A stretch of DNA of 64,000 bases from PSRJ01 sp963825305 (lineage in GTDB: Bacteria > Acidobacteriota > Terriglobia > Bryobacterales > Bryobacteraceae), in the NCBI GenBank assembly GCA_963825305.1, contig CAWGTA010000003.1:354247-418246 (forward strand), read 5' to 3'. Under the pieces are notes generated by a model, which made no database searches, had not been told where the DNA came from, and saw nothing but the letters and a program-made list of their open reading frames with translations. This document shows, one piece after another, positions 18,508 through 26,909 of this stretch. Positions within the stretch are counted from its first letter, which is position 1; every line of letters begins with the position of its first letter. The position numbers were made by a program, and so were the translations under genes.

Positions 18508-20165
18508 CGCGCCGAACCCTTTTGACAGGCGTTACCGGGATGGCTGCCGCGGCTGCGGATACCGGCCCCGGATTCCGCTTCTCCAATGTCACGTTAGCCG
18601 CTGGACTCGGCTTTCAGCACAATGCAGGAGCTTTCGGCGCAAAATATTTGCCTGAGACGATGGGGCCCGGTTGCGCGTTTCTTGACTACGACCGCGACGG
18701 TTGGCTCGATATTTTGTTGATCAACGGAATGGATTGGCCGGGCCACAAAAAACGGCGCAGCACGATGCACCTATACCGGAACAATCGGAATGGAACTTTT
18801 ACGGATGTCACCGAGCGAGCCGGACTTGCGGTGGAACTTTACGGCATGGGGGTTGCCGTCGCCGACTACGATAACGACGGCTACCCGGACATCCTGGTCA
18901 CAGCGGTGGGGCAAAACCGTCTGTTCCGCAATACCGGAAAAGGGTCCTTCGTCGATGTAACGGAAAAGGCCGGTTTGGGCGGCCGCAACTCATTCAGCAC
19001 GTCGGCTCTTTGGTTCGATTTCGATCGCGACGGACACCTGGATTTGTTTGTGTGCAATTACGTCAAGTGGTCGCCCGAGCACGATGTCTTCTGCAGTGTG
19101 GATGGTAAGCGCAAGTCATATTGCACACCCGAAGCATATCGAGGATCCACCTGCTGGCTCTTCCGGAATCGCGGCGACGGCACCTTCGAGGATGTTACCG
19201 CCAAAAGCAGCATCTTCGACACCACTTCGAAATCGCTGGGAGTGGCACTGCTCGATTACGACCGCGACGGATGGCCGGATATCCTGGTGGCCAATGACAC
19301 GCAGCCCAATAAGCTCTACCGAAATTTGCGGAACGGCACCTTTGAAGACGTAGGGGTCATGGCGGGCATCGCCTTCAGCGAAGATGGTAAGGCCCGCGCC
19401 GGTATGGGAATCGACGTCGGCGATTTCGAAAATTCGGGATCGTTTGGAATCGTGATTACCAATTTTGACAACGAAATGATCGCCCTCTATCAGCCAACCG
19501 GTGCGGGGACCTATTCTGATGTGGCCCTGAAGACCGGTGTCGGACAAGCCTCCCGCAACAGTTTGGGTTTCGGCTGTCTTTTCCTGGATGCTGACCTGGA
19601 TGGCCGGCTGGACCTTTTGGCGGTGAATGGCCATATCGATGAGACGGTCCGCAATCTGCCGCGCAACGTGGGATATGCGCAGCCGCCCCAGCTTTTTCTC
19701 AACCAAGGCCCTGGCCGGTTCCGGGATCGAGCCCGGGAGGTGGGCGCCGATTTCGCAACTCCGAAAGTGGCCCGCGGCGTCGCTTACGGAGATTTTGATC
19801 GCGATGGCGATTTGGATCTTCTGATCGCGACGAATCAAGGGCCGGCACTGCTTTATCGTAATGACGTAACAAATGGAAACCGCGCTCTGCGTATCCGGTT
19901 GACGGGGACCAAATCGAACCGTGACGGCATCGGCGCGGTAGTCCGGGTGACAACTTCCGGAGTGACCCAATCCCGCATGGTGAAGACGGGAGGCGGGTAC
20001 CTTTCGCAATCGGAAATGACATTGACCTTCGGGCTGGGCAAGCGCGACGCAGTGGACCGCGTGTTGGTGGAATGGCCAAGCGGCCGCATGGAAGATTATA
20101 AGAACCTGAAAGCCGGCGAGTACGAATGCGTTGAGGAAAAGGGCGTGCTTCCGATAGCAAGGTAG
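18504..20165 (+). CDS. Tat-type exported FG-GAP/ASPIC-UnbV protein (CRTAC1-like)
   Basis: 553 residues from GTG 18504, which overlaps the regulator stop as GTGA. The N-terminus MTRRTLLTGVTGMAAAAA has a twin-arginine pair followed by a short hydrophobic run. That suggests Tat export, unlike the Sec-type leaders of the other CRTAC1 proteins here. Propeller repeats include DYDRDGWLDI, DYDNDGYPDI, DFDRDGHLDL, DADLDGRLDL and DFDRDGDLDL. The ASPIC/UnbV domain ends the protein (GTKSNRDGIGAVVRVTT ... VLVEWPSGRMED). Tat export would allow folding in the cytoplasm, perhaps with a cofactor, but none is evident. Transcription probably ends at the large hairpin at 20170-20239. Confidence 0.87.
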   Translation: MTRRTLLTGVTGMAAAAADTGPGFRFSNVTLAAGLGFQHNAGAFGAKYLPETMGPGCAFLDYDRDGWLDILLINGMDWPGHKKRRSTMHLYRNNRNGTFTDVTERAGLAVELYGMGVAVADYDNDGYPDILVTAVGQNRLFRNTGKGSFVDVTEKAGLGGRNSFSTSALWFDFDRDGHLDLFVCNYVKWSPEHDVFCSVDGKRKSYCTPEAYRGSTCWLFRNRGDGTFEDVTAKSSIFDTTSKSLGVALLDYDRDGWPDILVANDTQPNKLYRNLRNGTFEDVGVMAGIAFSEDGKARAGMGIDVGDFENSGSFGIVITNFDNEMIALYQPTGAGTYSDVALKTGVGQASRNSLGFGCLFLDADLDGRLDLLAVNGHIDETVRNLPRNVGYAQPPQLFLNQGPGRFRDRAREVGADFATPKVARGVAYGDFDRDGDLDLLIATNQGPALLYRNDVTNGNRALRIRLTGTKSNRDGIGAVVRVTTSGVTQSRMVKTGGGYLSQSEMTLTFGLGKRDAVDRVLVEWPSGRMEDYKNLKAGEYECVEEKGVLPIAR

Positions 20166-20169
20166 CCAG

Positions 20170-20239
20170 AACCGCTCCCTATGGTCGCGGCTCAGTAAGA
20201 CGCTGTCAGATTACTGAGCCGCGACCAAAGGAAGCGGTT
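20170..20239. repeat. REP-like palindromic repeat, copy 1
   Basis: Long imperfect palindrome. The left arm starts AACCGCTCCCTATGGTCGCG and the right arm ends CGACCAAAGGAAGCGGTT; the inner arms are CTCAGTAA/TTACTGAG. It lies 4 bp after the CRTAC1 stop and 27 bp before the first selenoprotein gene. Related copies are at 21606-21708 and 21711-21808. It probably folds into an mRNA hairpin that separates the operon from the selenoprotein genes. Confidence 0.85.
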
Positions 20240-20266
20240 AGTTCTACGACAATGGAGGACTCGATC

Positions 20267-20863
20267 GTGAAACCCATGTTTCTTCCGGGAGTGGAAAACA
20301 ATCCACAGCCGGGGCCTTACAAGGACGCTCTGCAGGGCATGCGGTCAGCCGGCAAGGAATACCCGCAAATCTGGCATCTCTTCGCGTTTCTGCCACGGGC
20401 CACGGAGCACCTCGCGAAATTCACTCAAGAGATCATGCGCGAACCGGCGCCGCTCTCTCCCGGCATCCGCGAATTGATCGCAGCCTACACATCGTACCGG
20501 AACGATTGCCCGTTTTGACTGGAGTCGCATGCCGCGGTCGCGGCAGAATTGCTGGGCAGTGAAGAGTTGGTCTGGAGCGCGATTCGCGACCTGGAGAACT
20601 CGGCGCTCGAAGAGAAAGAGAAAGCCCTGTTCCGCTTTATCAATAAAGTGAACGGCGATTCCCCCCGCATTACGGAATCCGACATGGAGCCGTTGTATGC
20701 CGTGGGGTGGGATGATGAGGCCATCTATTTTGCGATCACAGTCTGCGCATTGTTTAATTTCTATAATCGATGGATCGACGCTACTGGTGTTCACGCGCTA
20801 TCCCCCGAAGCTCACCGGGAAGGGGGCAAGCGCTCGGCATTGCATGGCTATGTTCGAAAGTAA
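20267..20863 (+). CDS. AhpD-like selenoprotein (CxxU peroxidase/thiol oxidoreductase), UGA recoded
   Basis: The frame is open through 20863 except for one TGA (20516-20518) lying exactly at the second catalytic position of the AhpD motif CxxCxxxH, so it reads C-P-F-U-L-E-S-H. Flanking sequence is AhpD/carboxymuconolactone-decarboxylase-like on both sides (LIAAYTSYRNDCPF; HAAVAAELLG; AITVCALFNFYNRWIDATGV). I therefore read the TGA as selenocysteine (U84 from GTG 20267). That GTG has GGAGG 8 nt upstream; ATG 20252 is the alternative. The product of ~198 residues has the usual family length. AhpD proteins reduce peroxiredoxins or peroxides through this redox pair. A hairpin of bacterial SECIS type follows the TGA. 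The deiodinase-like selenoprotein starts 27 bp downstream. An ordinary nonsense mutation is less likely, given full conservation downstream. Confidence 0.87.
20519..20545 (+). promoter_or_regulatory. Bacterial SECIS element of the AhpD-like gene
   Basis: Directly after the in-frame TGA, T-GCCGC (20530-20535) pairs with GCGGC-A (20540-20545) around the loop GGTC. The loop begins 18 nt after the UGA and starts with GG. Both features fit the bacterial SECIS consensus recognised by SelB as I remember it (apical loop about 16-37 nt from UGA, G early in the loop). Confidence 0.75.
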
Positions 20864-20890
20864 TTCAGCGAGTACACAGGTAGGAGTGAC

Positions 20891-21607
20891 ATGAAGCGAC
20901 TAGCACTGGTTGGTTGGGTTTTGGCCGGGTTGGCCGTAGTTTACGGAATCACCACAGGAGCGCTGTACCTGGCAATGCTCCAGCCACCGGAAAAATTCGG
21001 CGCCATCATGTCGAAAGTTCCGACGGTGGCCATGATTGTCCTGCCGTTCGAGCCACTCTGGATGTCGGCGCGCCGTGGCGTTCTCGGCGTGGGAGATACG
21101 GCTCCCGATTTCGCGCTGCCCGCATTGGATCGAAGCCGCGTCGTGCGCCTTTCCGCGGAACTGCGCGACCGGCCCGTAGTCCTCGTGTTTGGCAGCTACA
21201 CTTGACCGCCGTTTCGCCGGGAGGTTCCCGCGCTCAACAAGTTGTTTGACCAGTATCGGGATCGCGTTGCATTCTACGTGGTGTATATCCAGGAGGCACA
21301 TCCCACGGATCTCTGGGAGATGCAAGCCAATCTGCGCGATGGAGTGCTCTTCGCGTCCTCCCGCACGGAAGGAGAGAGGGATGCGACCGCTTCGGCCTGC
21401 GTCCGCAATCTCGGCATTCGTATACCGGCACTGGTGGATGGCATCGACAATCGGACGGAGAGGGCGTACACGGGCTGGCCGGACCGGTTATACCTGATTG
21501 GCCGAAATGGGCGCGTTGTGTTTAAGACACTGCCAGGTCCCTACGGCTTCTCGTCAAAGGGCCTGGAACAGGCTCTCCGGGTTGAGACTTCTCGCGGGAC
21601 TCCTTGA
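20891..21607 (+). CDS. Iodothyronine-deiodinase-like thioredoxin-fold selenoprotein, UGA recoded
   Basis: The 238-codon frame has a single TGA at 21203-21205, inside GSYT-U-PPFRREVP. Animal deiodinases have SCTUPPF at this position. Further along, VYIQEAHPTDLW matches the deiodinase block with the conserved Glu-Ala-His and Trp. The N-terminus has one membrane segment (LVGWVLAGLAVVYGITTGAL), so the enzyme is membrane-anchored with its thioredoxin-like domain from about residue 67 (GVGDTAPDFALPAL). U is residue 105. A good RBS (AGGAG) precedes ATG 20891, and the AhpD-like gene ends 27 bp upstream, so the two form an operon. Bacterial members probably catalyse reductive or peroxidatic redox chemistry; the substrate is unknown and iodothyronine is not implied. 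Confidence 0.88.
21206..21230 (+). promoter_or_regulatory. Bacterial SECIS element of the deiodinase-like gene
   Basis: CGGGA (21218-21222) pairs with TCCCG (21226-21230) around loop GGT. The loop starts 18 nt after the UGA, the same distance and same GG start as in the AhpD-like gene. Stem sequences differ between the two, so structure rather than sequence is conserved. Confidence 0.72.
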
Positions 21608-21708
21608 CCGCTCCCTACGGTCACGGCCCAGCAAGGCCTCCGCGGGCGGCGGAAGAGCACTCGATGACTGTAGCGCCACTTACAGAGCCGCCACCATAGG
21701 GAGCGGTC
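21606..21708. repeat. REP-like palindromic repeat, copy 2
   Basis: Begins GACCGCTCCCTACGGTCACG and ends ACCATAGGGAGCGGTC, so the outer arms are inverted repeats of each other. The left arm matches copy 1 (20170) closely. It starts at the stop codon of the deiodinase-like gene and may act as a terminator hairpin. Confidence 0.8.
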
Positions 21709-21710
21709 TT

Positions 21711-21808
21711 TGTCGGGCCACCGCCTGTGGTCACCGCGTTCCCGAATCGAATCGCATGGGCGTGTCGAATTCGTTCACGTTACCGAGCCGTGACCAAAGG
21801 GAGCGGTT
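21711..21808. repeat. REP-like palindromic repeat, copy 3 (left arm degenerate)
   Basis: The right arm ACCGAGCCGTGACCAAAGGG followed by AGCGGTT closely matches copy 1. The left arm is decayed (CCACCGCCTGTGGTCACCGC). It is tandem to copy 2 and lies 19 bp from the end of the convergent TPR gene. Confidence 0.7.
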
Positions 21809-21827
21809 AAGTTCGGACTCGAAAGCC

Positions 21828-22856
21828 CTACGGCTCCAACGCCGGGTCCGCCGCCGCGGCTTCCGGTTTCCCGAGATTCCCCAGATGCTCCCGAACCGCA
21901 GCGCCGTCCTGCCCGTGGGGCTCTAGTTGGAGGTATTTCTCCATGTGCTCCTTGGCGCCGCCGGTATCGCCTTTGGCTTCCAGAATCCGGCCCAGCACAT
22001 ACTCTTCCCGCGGATGGTGGTGATACGTATCGAGCTGGATAGCCTGTTGAATGCTGCTCTCGGCACCGCTCAGGTCCTTGTGCTCGTACTGCGCCACGGC
22101 CTGATGAATGTACAGCTCAGGATACACGTGTTTGGCATCCGCTTTGAGGCCTGCGGCCGCGGTCGTGGCCGTACAATCCCAATCCTTGGTCTTGATGCAG
22201 AGGGCCGCCAGTGTCACATAGGGCTGCAGAAACTTCGGGTTCGCCTTAAGCGCCTGCTCGTAGGCTTCGCGCGCATCAGCCGGTTTTTGAAGCCGCTCAT
22301 CGACCACTCCGAGCGCGTGCCAAGCCTCAGCGAATTTCGGTGACGCCTTGACCGCCGCACTGAGCTGGCTCGCCGCTTGTTCGAAGTTGGGCGCGTCCAG
22401 GGCCTTCATCGCCGCGTCGAATGACGATTTAGCCTTGTCCGGAATGTTATTGGAGGGAACGGCGATCGAATAGGGGCCGGGAACGTTCTTGGAAATGACC
22501 AGCGTTGGAACCGTGTAAGTCGGGTCGTGGGATGTGGCGTTGATCGCCGAGATGTCCTGATGCGTCGATAGATAGCCCGGATGCGTGGCCTGAATCCAGC
22601 AAGCCCGGCTGTTAAAGGCATCCAGTTCCATGTTCCAGGTGTACTCACCCTTCTTGTTCGTAATGGGACCGGGAGCTGAGCCCTGGATGTCAGTGCAGGC
22701 CCGCTCAATTCCGACTGTAAATGGAGGCGGCGTCCCGTCTTCCATCGTTACCTTGCCACTGATAATCACCTTATAGGTATCACCGAAAACGGGCTCGGTG
22801 AAGGTTAAAAGGGCCGTCGCCAAACTGAGACCCCAGAATAGTCGCGCAGGGAGCAT
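21828..22856 (-). CDS. Exported TPR protein with N-terminal beta-domain
   Basis: I start at ATG 22856, with GAGGAGGG just before it; a longer in-frame ATG at 22958 precedes a non-signal Arg-rich stretch. The product (~342 residues) has a signal peptide (FWGLSLATALLTFTEPVFG). A carboxypeptidase-regulatory-like beta-sandwich follows at about 25-130 (YKVIISGKVTMEDGTPPPF, ACWIQATHPGY). Four to five TPR units come after that (AWHALGVVDERLQKPADARE, PYVTLAALCIKTKDWDC). It probably binds proteins at the cell envelope. It sits just downstream of the Oar-like receptor on the same strand, separated by that gene's terminator. Confidence 0.8.
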   Translation of the reverse strand: MLPARLFWGLSLATALLTFTEPVFGDTYKVIISGKVTMEDGTPPPFTVGIERACTDIQGSAPGPITNKKGEYTWNMELDAFNSRACWIQATHPGYLSTHQDISAINATSHDPTYTVPTLVISKNVPGPYSIAVPSNNIPDKAKSSFDAAMKALDAPNFEQAASQLSAAVKASPKFAEAWHALGVVDERLQKPADAREAYEQALKANPKFLQPYVTLAALCIKTKDWDCTATTAAAGLKADAKHVYPELYIHQAVAQYEHKDLSGAESSIQQAIQLDTYHHHPREEYVLGRILEAKGDTGGAKEHMEKYLQLEPHGQDGAAVREHLGNLGKPEAAAADPALEP

Positions 22857-22978
22857 AACCCTCCTCGGTGAAGGTATACCACAATCAAGCAAGACGCGCG
22901 ACCGACGGGGGAGGTTACTGGGCGAGACACGTCGACACCAACCGCATCCTTGCATCATGAAACGCCGGTGTGATGTGG

Positions 22979-25900
22979 TTATGCTGTCGAAGAAAATAAG
23001 AACGGCCTCGCCGCATTCGTTGCGACGAGGCCGGAACAGCCTAGAACGTCAGCCGGAGGACCGCTTGACCCGAGCGCGGCCCTGGGCAGCCCCCTGCCGG
23101 CGCTTCGCATCCTCCGTTGATGTAGTTCACGGAGCCGTAGCCCCCCGACAACCCGCCGTTGGGGTTGTTGTGCACCGGCGGGCGTGGTGGGGTTGGCCGC
23201 GGTAAAGCCGCCTACGGAGGGCGCGGAGTAGAACAGGCGGTTGAAGACGTTCTGGAATTCGACTCGGAATTGCAGGTTGGCCCTCTCCTTGATACGGAAG
23301 TTTCGACCGAAGCTGAGATTCTCCGCCGGCTGCCGCTGCCAGCGACAATTGTTGTAGAATGGCGCGCCGGTTCCGAACTGTCCGGGGGCGGCGTCCGTCC
23401 AAGCGTTGGGATTCAGCGCAAGCGTCTTGGTGGGATCGAAGCCCTTCTGATTCGGATTCACCGACAGACAAGACTGACCCTGTACCGGGTTCCAGAAGGT
23501 ATATCCTCCGCCCCAGAGGGCGGGGTTGTTAGCCGGTCCGCGATCCAACTGCGTCAGCAGGTTGTTGGTGGAAGGCGGAGTTTGGATAAGCGCGCCGTTC
23601 TGGTATCGCAGCAGGGTGGCAATCTGCCAGTCGCCCAATGCGTTCCTCACGAGCTTGTTTCCTTTAGACCTCGGCGTCACGTACATGCCGGAAATCACCA
23701 GCAAACTCGGCGTGGTATTTTGGGCCAACTGCTTGTTGAGTCCGCGGTTGTAGACATCGTTGATTAGCGGCGTGCCGGGTGTGAAGTACTGCGTAGCGGC
23801 GCTGGTGCCCAGGACTTCGTTCTTGCTGTAAGTATAGGAACCCTGCATGCTCAAGCCGTGCGAAAACCTCTTGGTTATCTTTACCTGCAGCGCGTCGTAC
23901 CAGGTGTCGCCCAACGGCGGACCCAGGAAGGGAGGTACACCGAGAAACTCCGGCGCCAGCCGGAGTACCTGGTTCAAGGGTTGACTCGAAGGGAACCCTT
24001 TATACACGTTATTGGGATTGGCCAAAAACGGGAAGCGCGCAATCACATCAGGCGAGCTGATGGGCTGCAAGAGGAGGTCCCGGTCCGCAGCCTTGTTGAT
24101 GTTGAGGCCAAACCGCGCCAGGTCCGAAGGCTGTAGCGCATTGTAGTCGGTGGCATCGAGCTCCGGCGCCGTAAACCAGACTCCGCGATTGCCAACATAG
24201 GTGGCTTCTGCGACGAGATTCGGTGTAATTTCACGCTGGATGCCGACGCTCCAATTTAGAATTCGGCCCGGTCGCGAACTTCGGTCTATGTTGATGAAGG
24301 GCGAATCCGGCGGCAATAAATTCCCAGTCGCGACTGGGAATACCCCTGCGTTGAAGTTCGGATATTTGAGCGGGGCGTTCCCGAAAGGATTGCCCGGAGC
24401 GTACGGATTGGCGCCCAGGGTCATGAACGGGAGGCCATAGGACGGTCCGCTTACGGCGTAGAACACGGTATCGTTATAGGACAGGAACGCATTGTTCGGC
24501 GCTTGGTTGTACAGGAGCCCGATACCGCCCCTGATAACCGTCTTCGGCGCCACTTGATACGCGAGCCCCAGGCGTGGACCGAAGGCATACGGATAATTGT
24601 GCGAGAACGCGCAGTTGCAGCGCCCGCCACCGTTGCCTTCAAAGAGCGTGGCTCCCGGGTTGCCGGTTACTGGATTGGTAACGTTGAAAACGGTGTTCGG
24701 CATGCGGCCGTACTGTTCCTTGAGGTAGGTTTGGAAGTCGTAACGCAGGCCGTAATCTAAGGTCAGCTTTCTAGTAACCTTCCAACTGTCCTGGGCATAA
24801 AACCCTAAGGAGTGATAGCCGAGCTTGGATTGGGTGGGAGGATTAATATTCAGGTTGTCCACTTGGCCCAACAGGAAGCTGGCATAGCCAAAACCCGTAG
24901 TCCCAGTAGCGCCATTCAAGCCTACCGCCTGCTCATTGGGATTTCCGGTTTCCGTGGCGGAAATACCGAAATTCCCATTGGCGCGGTTCACGCCCTTATC
25001 GGGAAAACCTTCGATCATAAGCTCGCCGCCGAACTTGAAAGTATGGTTACCCTTGACCCAAGTCAAGTAGGCATTCGCAGTGGGCTTTTCGTCCCAGAGA
25101 TTCTGAAGGAAGCCAGCCGGGCCGAGATTGCCACCGCCGAAAGGACCGGCGGCCAAGCTCACGCCACCCGTAAAGAAATCCGACAAACCGGTGAAATTGG
25201 GGAAATAATTCGGAGCATAGTATCCCGACAAGCCCAGCTGGGTTTGGTCGTAGTTGGGAGCACCGGACGGAATATAGGTATAGAGATAGCCCACGCCCAA
25301 GTGCAGCAGCAGGGTCGGTCTGATGGTCTGATCATAGTTGATGCGGACGGTCGTGGAGCGGTTGTTCGTTTCTGACGGCTGTTCCACGGGCCCCGGTATG
25401 CCGTTGCTATTGGGATTGAACGTCAGGATATGCGACAAGTAGCCGGATATCTTGATGGTCGAGCTGAACGAGTGATCCAGCTTAAAGGACCAGTTGGTGG
25501 TGTGTTGGTAGTCCTTGTATGACCCTAGATTGTAGTTGTTCAGCACGCCGGGGGCGTTCGGCAGAGGAATGAGGGCCTGAACGGCCTTCGCAACGCTATT
25601 GAAGCGGGTTGGGTTAACCTGAGCGTTTGGAAACGGATCGCGCACAATCTGGCCATTCGCCAGCGTCCGGGTGGTCAAGGGATCATAAACCTGGTCATAG
25701 AACATGGGACGGCCAAGCGCATCGAGACTCGGGGGACCAAAAAACCCCGAAGAACTCAGAGCCAAGGGGAATCCGAAAGGCATTTGGGCCGCGGAAAAGT
25801 CTCCGTTGCGATAGGCGGCAGTGGGAACGGTTTCCTGCGGGGTGAAACTTTGGACCTCCTGGTATCGCTCGAAATTAAAGAAGAAGAAACTCTTATCCCG

Positions 25901-26848
25901 GCCGTCGTAGACTTTCGGGATTTTGATAGGGCCGCCGATGGTACCGCCAAAATCGAACTTGCGGTCGGCGTTCCGAATTTGTTGTCCAGCCTTGGTGCTA
26001 TCTGTCAGGCCTGCGTCGGTGAAGGGCAAACCGGCGTTTAGGGCCTCGTTCACCCAGTACAGGTAGGCGCTGCCATGGAGTTGGTTGGTCCCCGACTTCA
26101 TGGTGTAGTTGAAATAACCGCCGCCAGCCTGCCCGTACTCCGCCGCGAAATTACTGGTTTGGATGGAGACTTCCTGGATGGCATCCATGCCGCTCTGATT
26201 GATCTGAGTTTTCTGATTCCACGTGCCATTGGTCGCGTCTTGACCCTCAATGCGAATGGCTTCGCTGGAGGCGGGCAACCCGTTGACCGTGATGCCGCCA
26301 TCCACAGCGTAGACCACACCGGGGAGAAGTTGGGAAACCGCCAGCGGATCGCGAATGTTACCGAAACCGTTGGAGCCGAAAGAATTTCCCGCAACCAGTG
26401 ACAGCACGGGAAGATTGTCTGCCTCGTCGACCGTCACGTTGTGGCTCAACTCGCCGCTCTCGGTCTTGAGAAGCGGTGCATCGGCGGTGACGGTGACAGT
26501 CTCGGAGTTTGCTCCCACTTCCAGGGCGACGTCCTGGCGCACGTCAGTCGCCACGGTGACTACCAGGTTCTCGCGGACGAACTTCTTGAAGCCCGCCGAA
26601 CTGACCGTCAGCGAGTATTTGCCTACCGGCACGGGGATCACATAGTTGCCCGTGGCTGAGGCACCTCCCTGGTACACTGCCCCGGTGTCAACGTTCTTAA
26701 CTTCGATCTTCGCTGTAGGCACAACGGCCCCCGCTGGATCGGAAACCGTTCCCGTAATCGTGCCGCCAGCGGCTTGGCCAAACGCAGCAACACTGGAAAG
26801 GAAAAGACTACTGACGAGCAACAGCACACGTGTGGAAATTAAACGCAT
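22979..26848 (-). CDS. Oar-like TonB-dependent outer-membrane receptor, 3' frameshift
   Basis: Signal peptide (VLLLVSSLFLSSVAAFGQ), carboxypeptidase-regulatory-like domain at about 28-110 (GTITGTVSDPAGAVVPTAKI), plug at about 115-240, then a ~1,000-residue beta-barrel (KLTLDYGLRYDFQTY, RGGIGLLYNQAPNN). Such receptors import bulky substrates through the outer membrane. The annotated frame ends in an implausible Arg-rich tail. From ~23180 a different frame gives the expected ending (VHNNPNGGLSGGYGSVNYI ... GQAVLRLTF) and stops at 23041, just before a terminator at 22989-23033. One extra C near 23177-23184 explains this. Natural mutation and sequencing error are both possible. The last Phe of the restored frame matches the usual C-terminal aromatic of outer-membrane barrels. 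Confidence 0.85.
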   Translation of the reverse strand: MRLISTRVLLLVSSLFLSSVAAFGQAAGGTITGTVSDPAGAVVPTAKIEVKNVDTGAVYQGGASATGNYVIPVPVGKYSLTVSSAGFKKFVRENLVVTVATDVRQDVALEVGANSETVTVTADAPLLKTESGELSHNVTVDEADNLPVLSLVAGNSFGSNGFGNIRDPLAVSQLLPGVVYAVDGGITVNGLPASSEAIRIEGQDATNGTWNQKTQINQSGMDAIQEVSIQTSNFAAEYGQAGGGYFNYTMKSGTNQLHGSAYLYWVNEALNAGLPFTDAGLTDSTKAGQQIRNADRKFDFGGTIGGPIKIPKVYDGRDKSFFFFNFERYQEVQSFTPQETVPTAAYRNGDFSAAQMPFGFPLALSSSGFFGPPSLDALGRPMFYDQVYDPLTTRTLANGQIVRDPFPNAQVNPTRFNSVAKAVQALIPLPNAPGVLNNYNLGSYKDYQHTTNWSFKLDHSFSSTIKISGYLSHILTFNPNSNGIPGPVEQPSETNNRSTTVRINYDQTIRPTLLLHLGVGYLYTYIPSGAPNYDQTQLGLSGYYAPNYFPNFTGLSDFFTGGVSLAAGPFGGGNLGPAGFLQNLWDEKPTANAYLTWVKGNHTFKFGGELMIEGFPDKGVNRANGNFGISATETGNPNEQAVGLNGATGTTGFGYASFLLGQVDNLNINPPTQSKLGYHSLGFYAQDSWKVTRKLTLDYGLRYDFQTYLKEQYGRMPNTVFNVTNPVTGNPGATLFEGNGGGRCNCAFSHNYPYAFGPRLGLAYQVAPKTVIRGGIGLLYNQAPNNAFLSYNDTVFYAVSGPSYGLPFMTLGANPYAPGNPFGNAPLKYPNFNAGVFPVATGNLLPPDSPFINIDRSSRPGRILNWSVGIQREITPNLVAEATYVGNRGVWFTAPELDATDYNALQPSDLARFGLNINKAADRDLLLQPISSPDVIARFPFLANPNNVYKGFPSSQPLNQVLRLAPEFLGVPPFLGPPLGDTWYDALQVKITKRFSHGLSMQGSYTYSKNEVLGTSAATQYFTPGTPLINDVYNRGLNKQLAQNTTPSLLVISGMYVTPRSKGNKLVRNALGDWQIATLLRYQNGALIQTPPSTNNLLTQLDRGPANNPALWGGGYTFWNPVQGQSCLSVNPNQKGFDPTKTLALNPNAWTDAAPGQFGTGAPFYNNCRWQRQPAENLSFGRNFRIKERANLQFRVEFQNVFNRLFYSAPSVGGFTAANPTTPAGAQQPQRRVVGGLRLRELHQRRMRSAGRGLPRAALGSSGPPADVLGCSGLVATNAARPFLFSSTA
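22989..23033 (-). terminator. Terminator of the Oar-like receptor gene
   Basis: On the minus strand CGGCCTCG (23033-23026) pairs with CGAGGCCG (23010-23003) with extra inner pairs, followed by a T-rich run (TTCTTATTTTCTTC). It lies 8 nt after the frame-restored stop at 23041 but inside the apparent frameshifted reading frame. Confidence 0.72.
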
Positions 26849-26909
26849 CGAGGCTCCCCTTCTTCGAAACCTGTCATCCTCAGCTAAAGATTTCCCCTGA
26901 GACAGGCTC

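Noticed and set aside
20516..20518. TGA as ordinary nonsense mutation in the AhpD-like gene
   Set aside because: It sits at the redox-active position, the downstream frame is intact, a SECIS-like hairpin follows, and the next gene shows the same arrangement.
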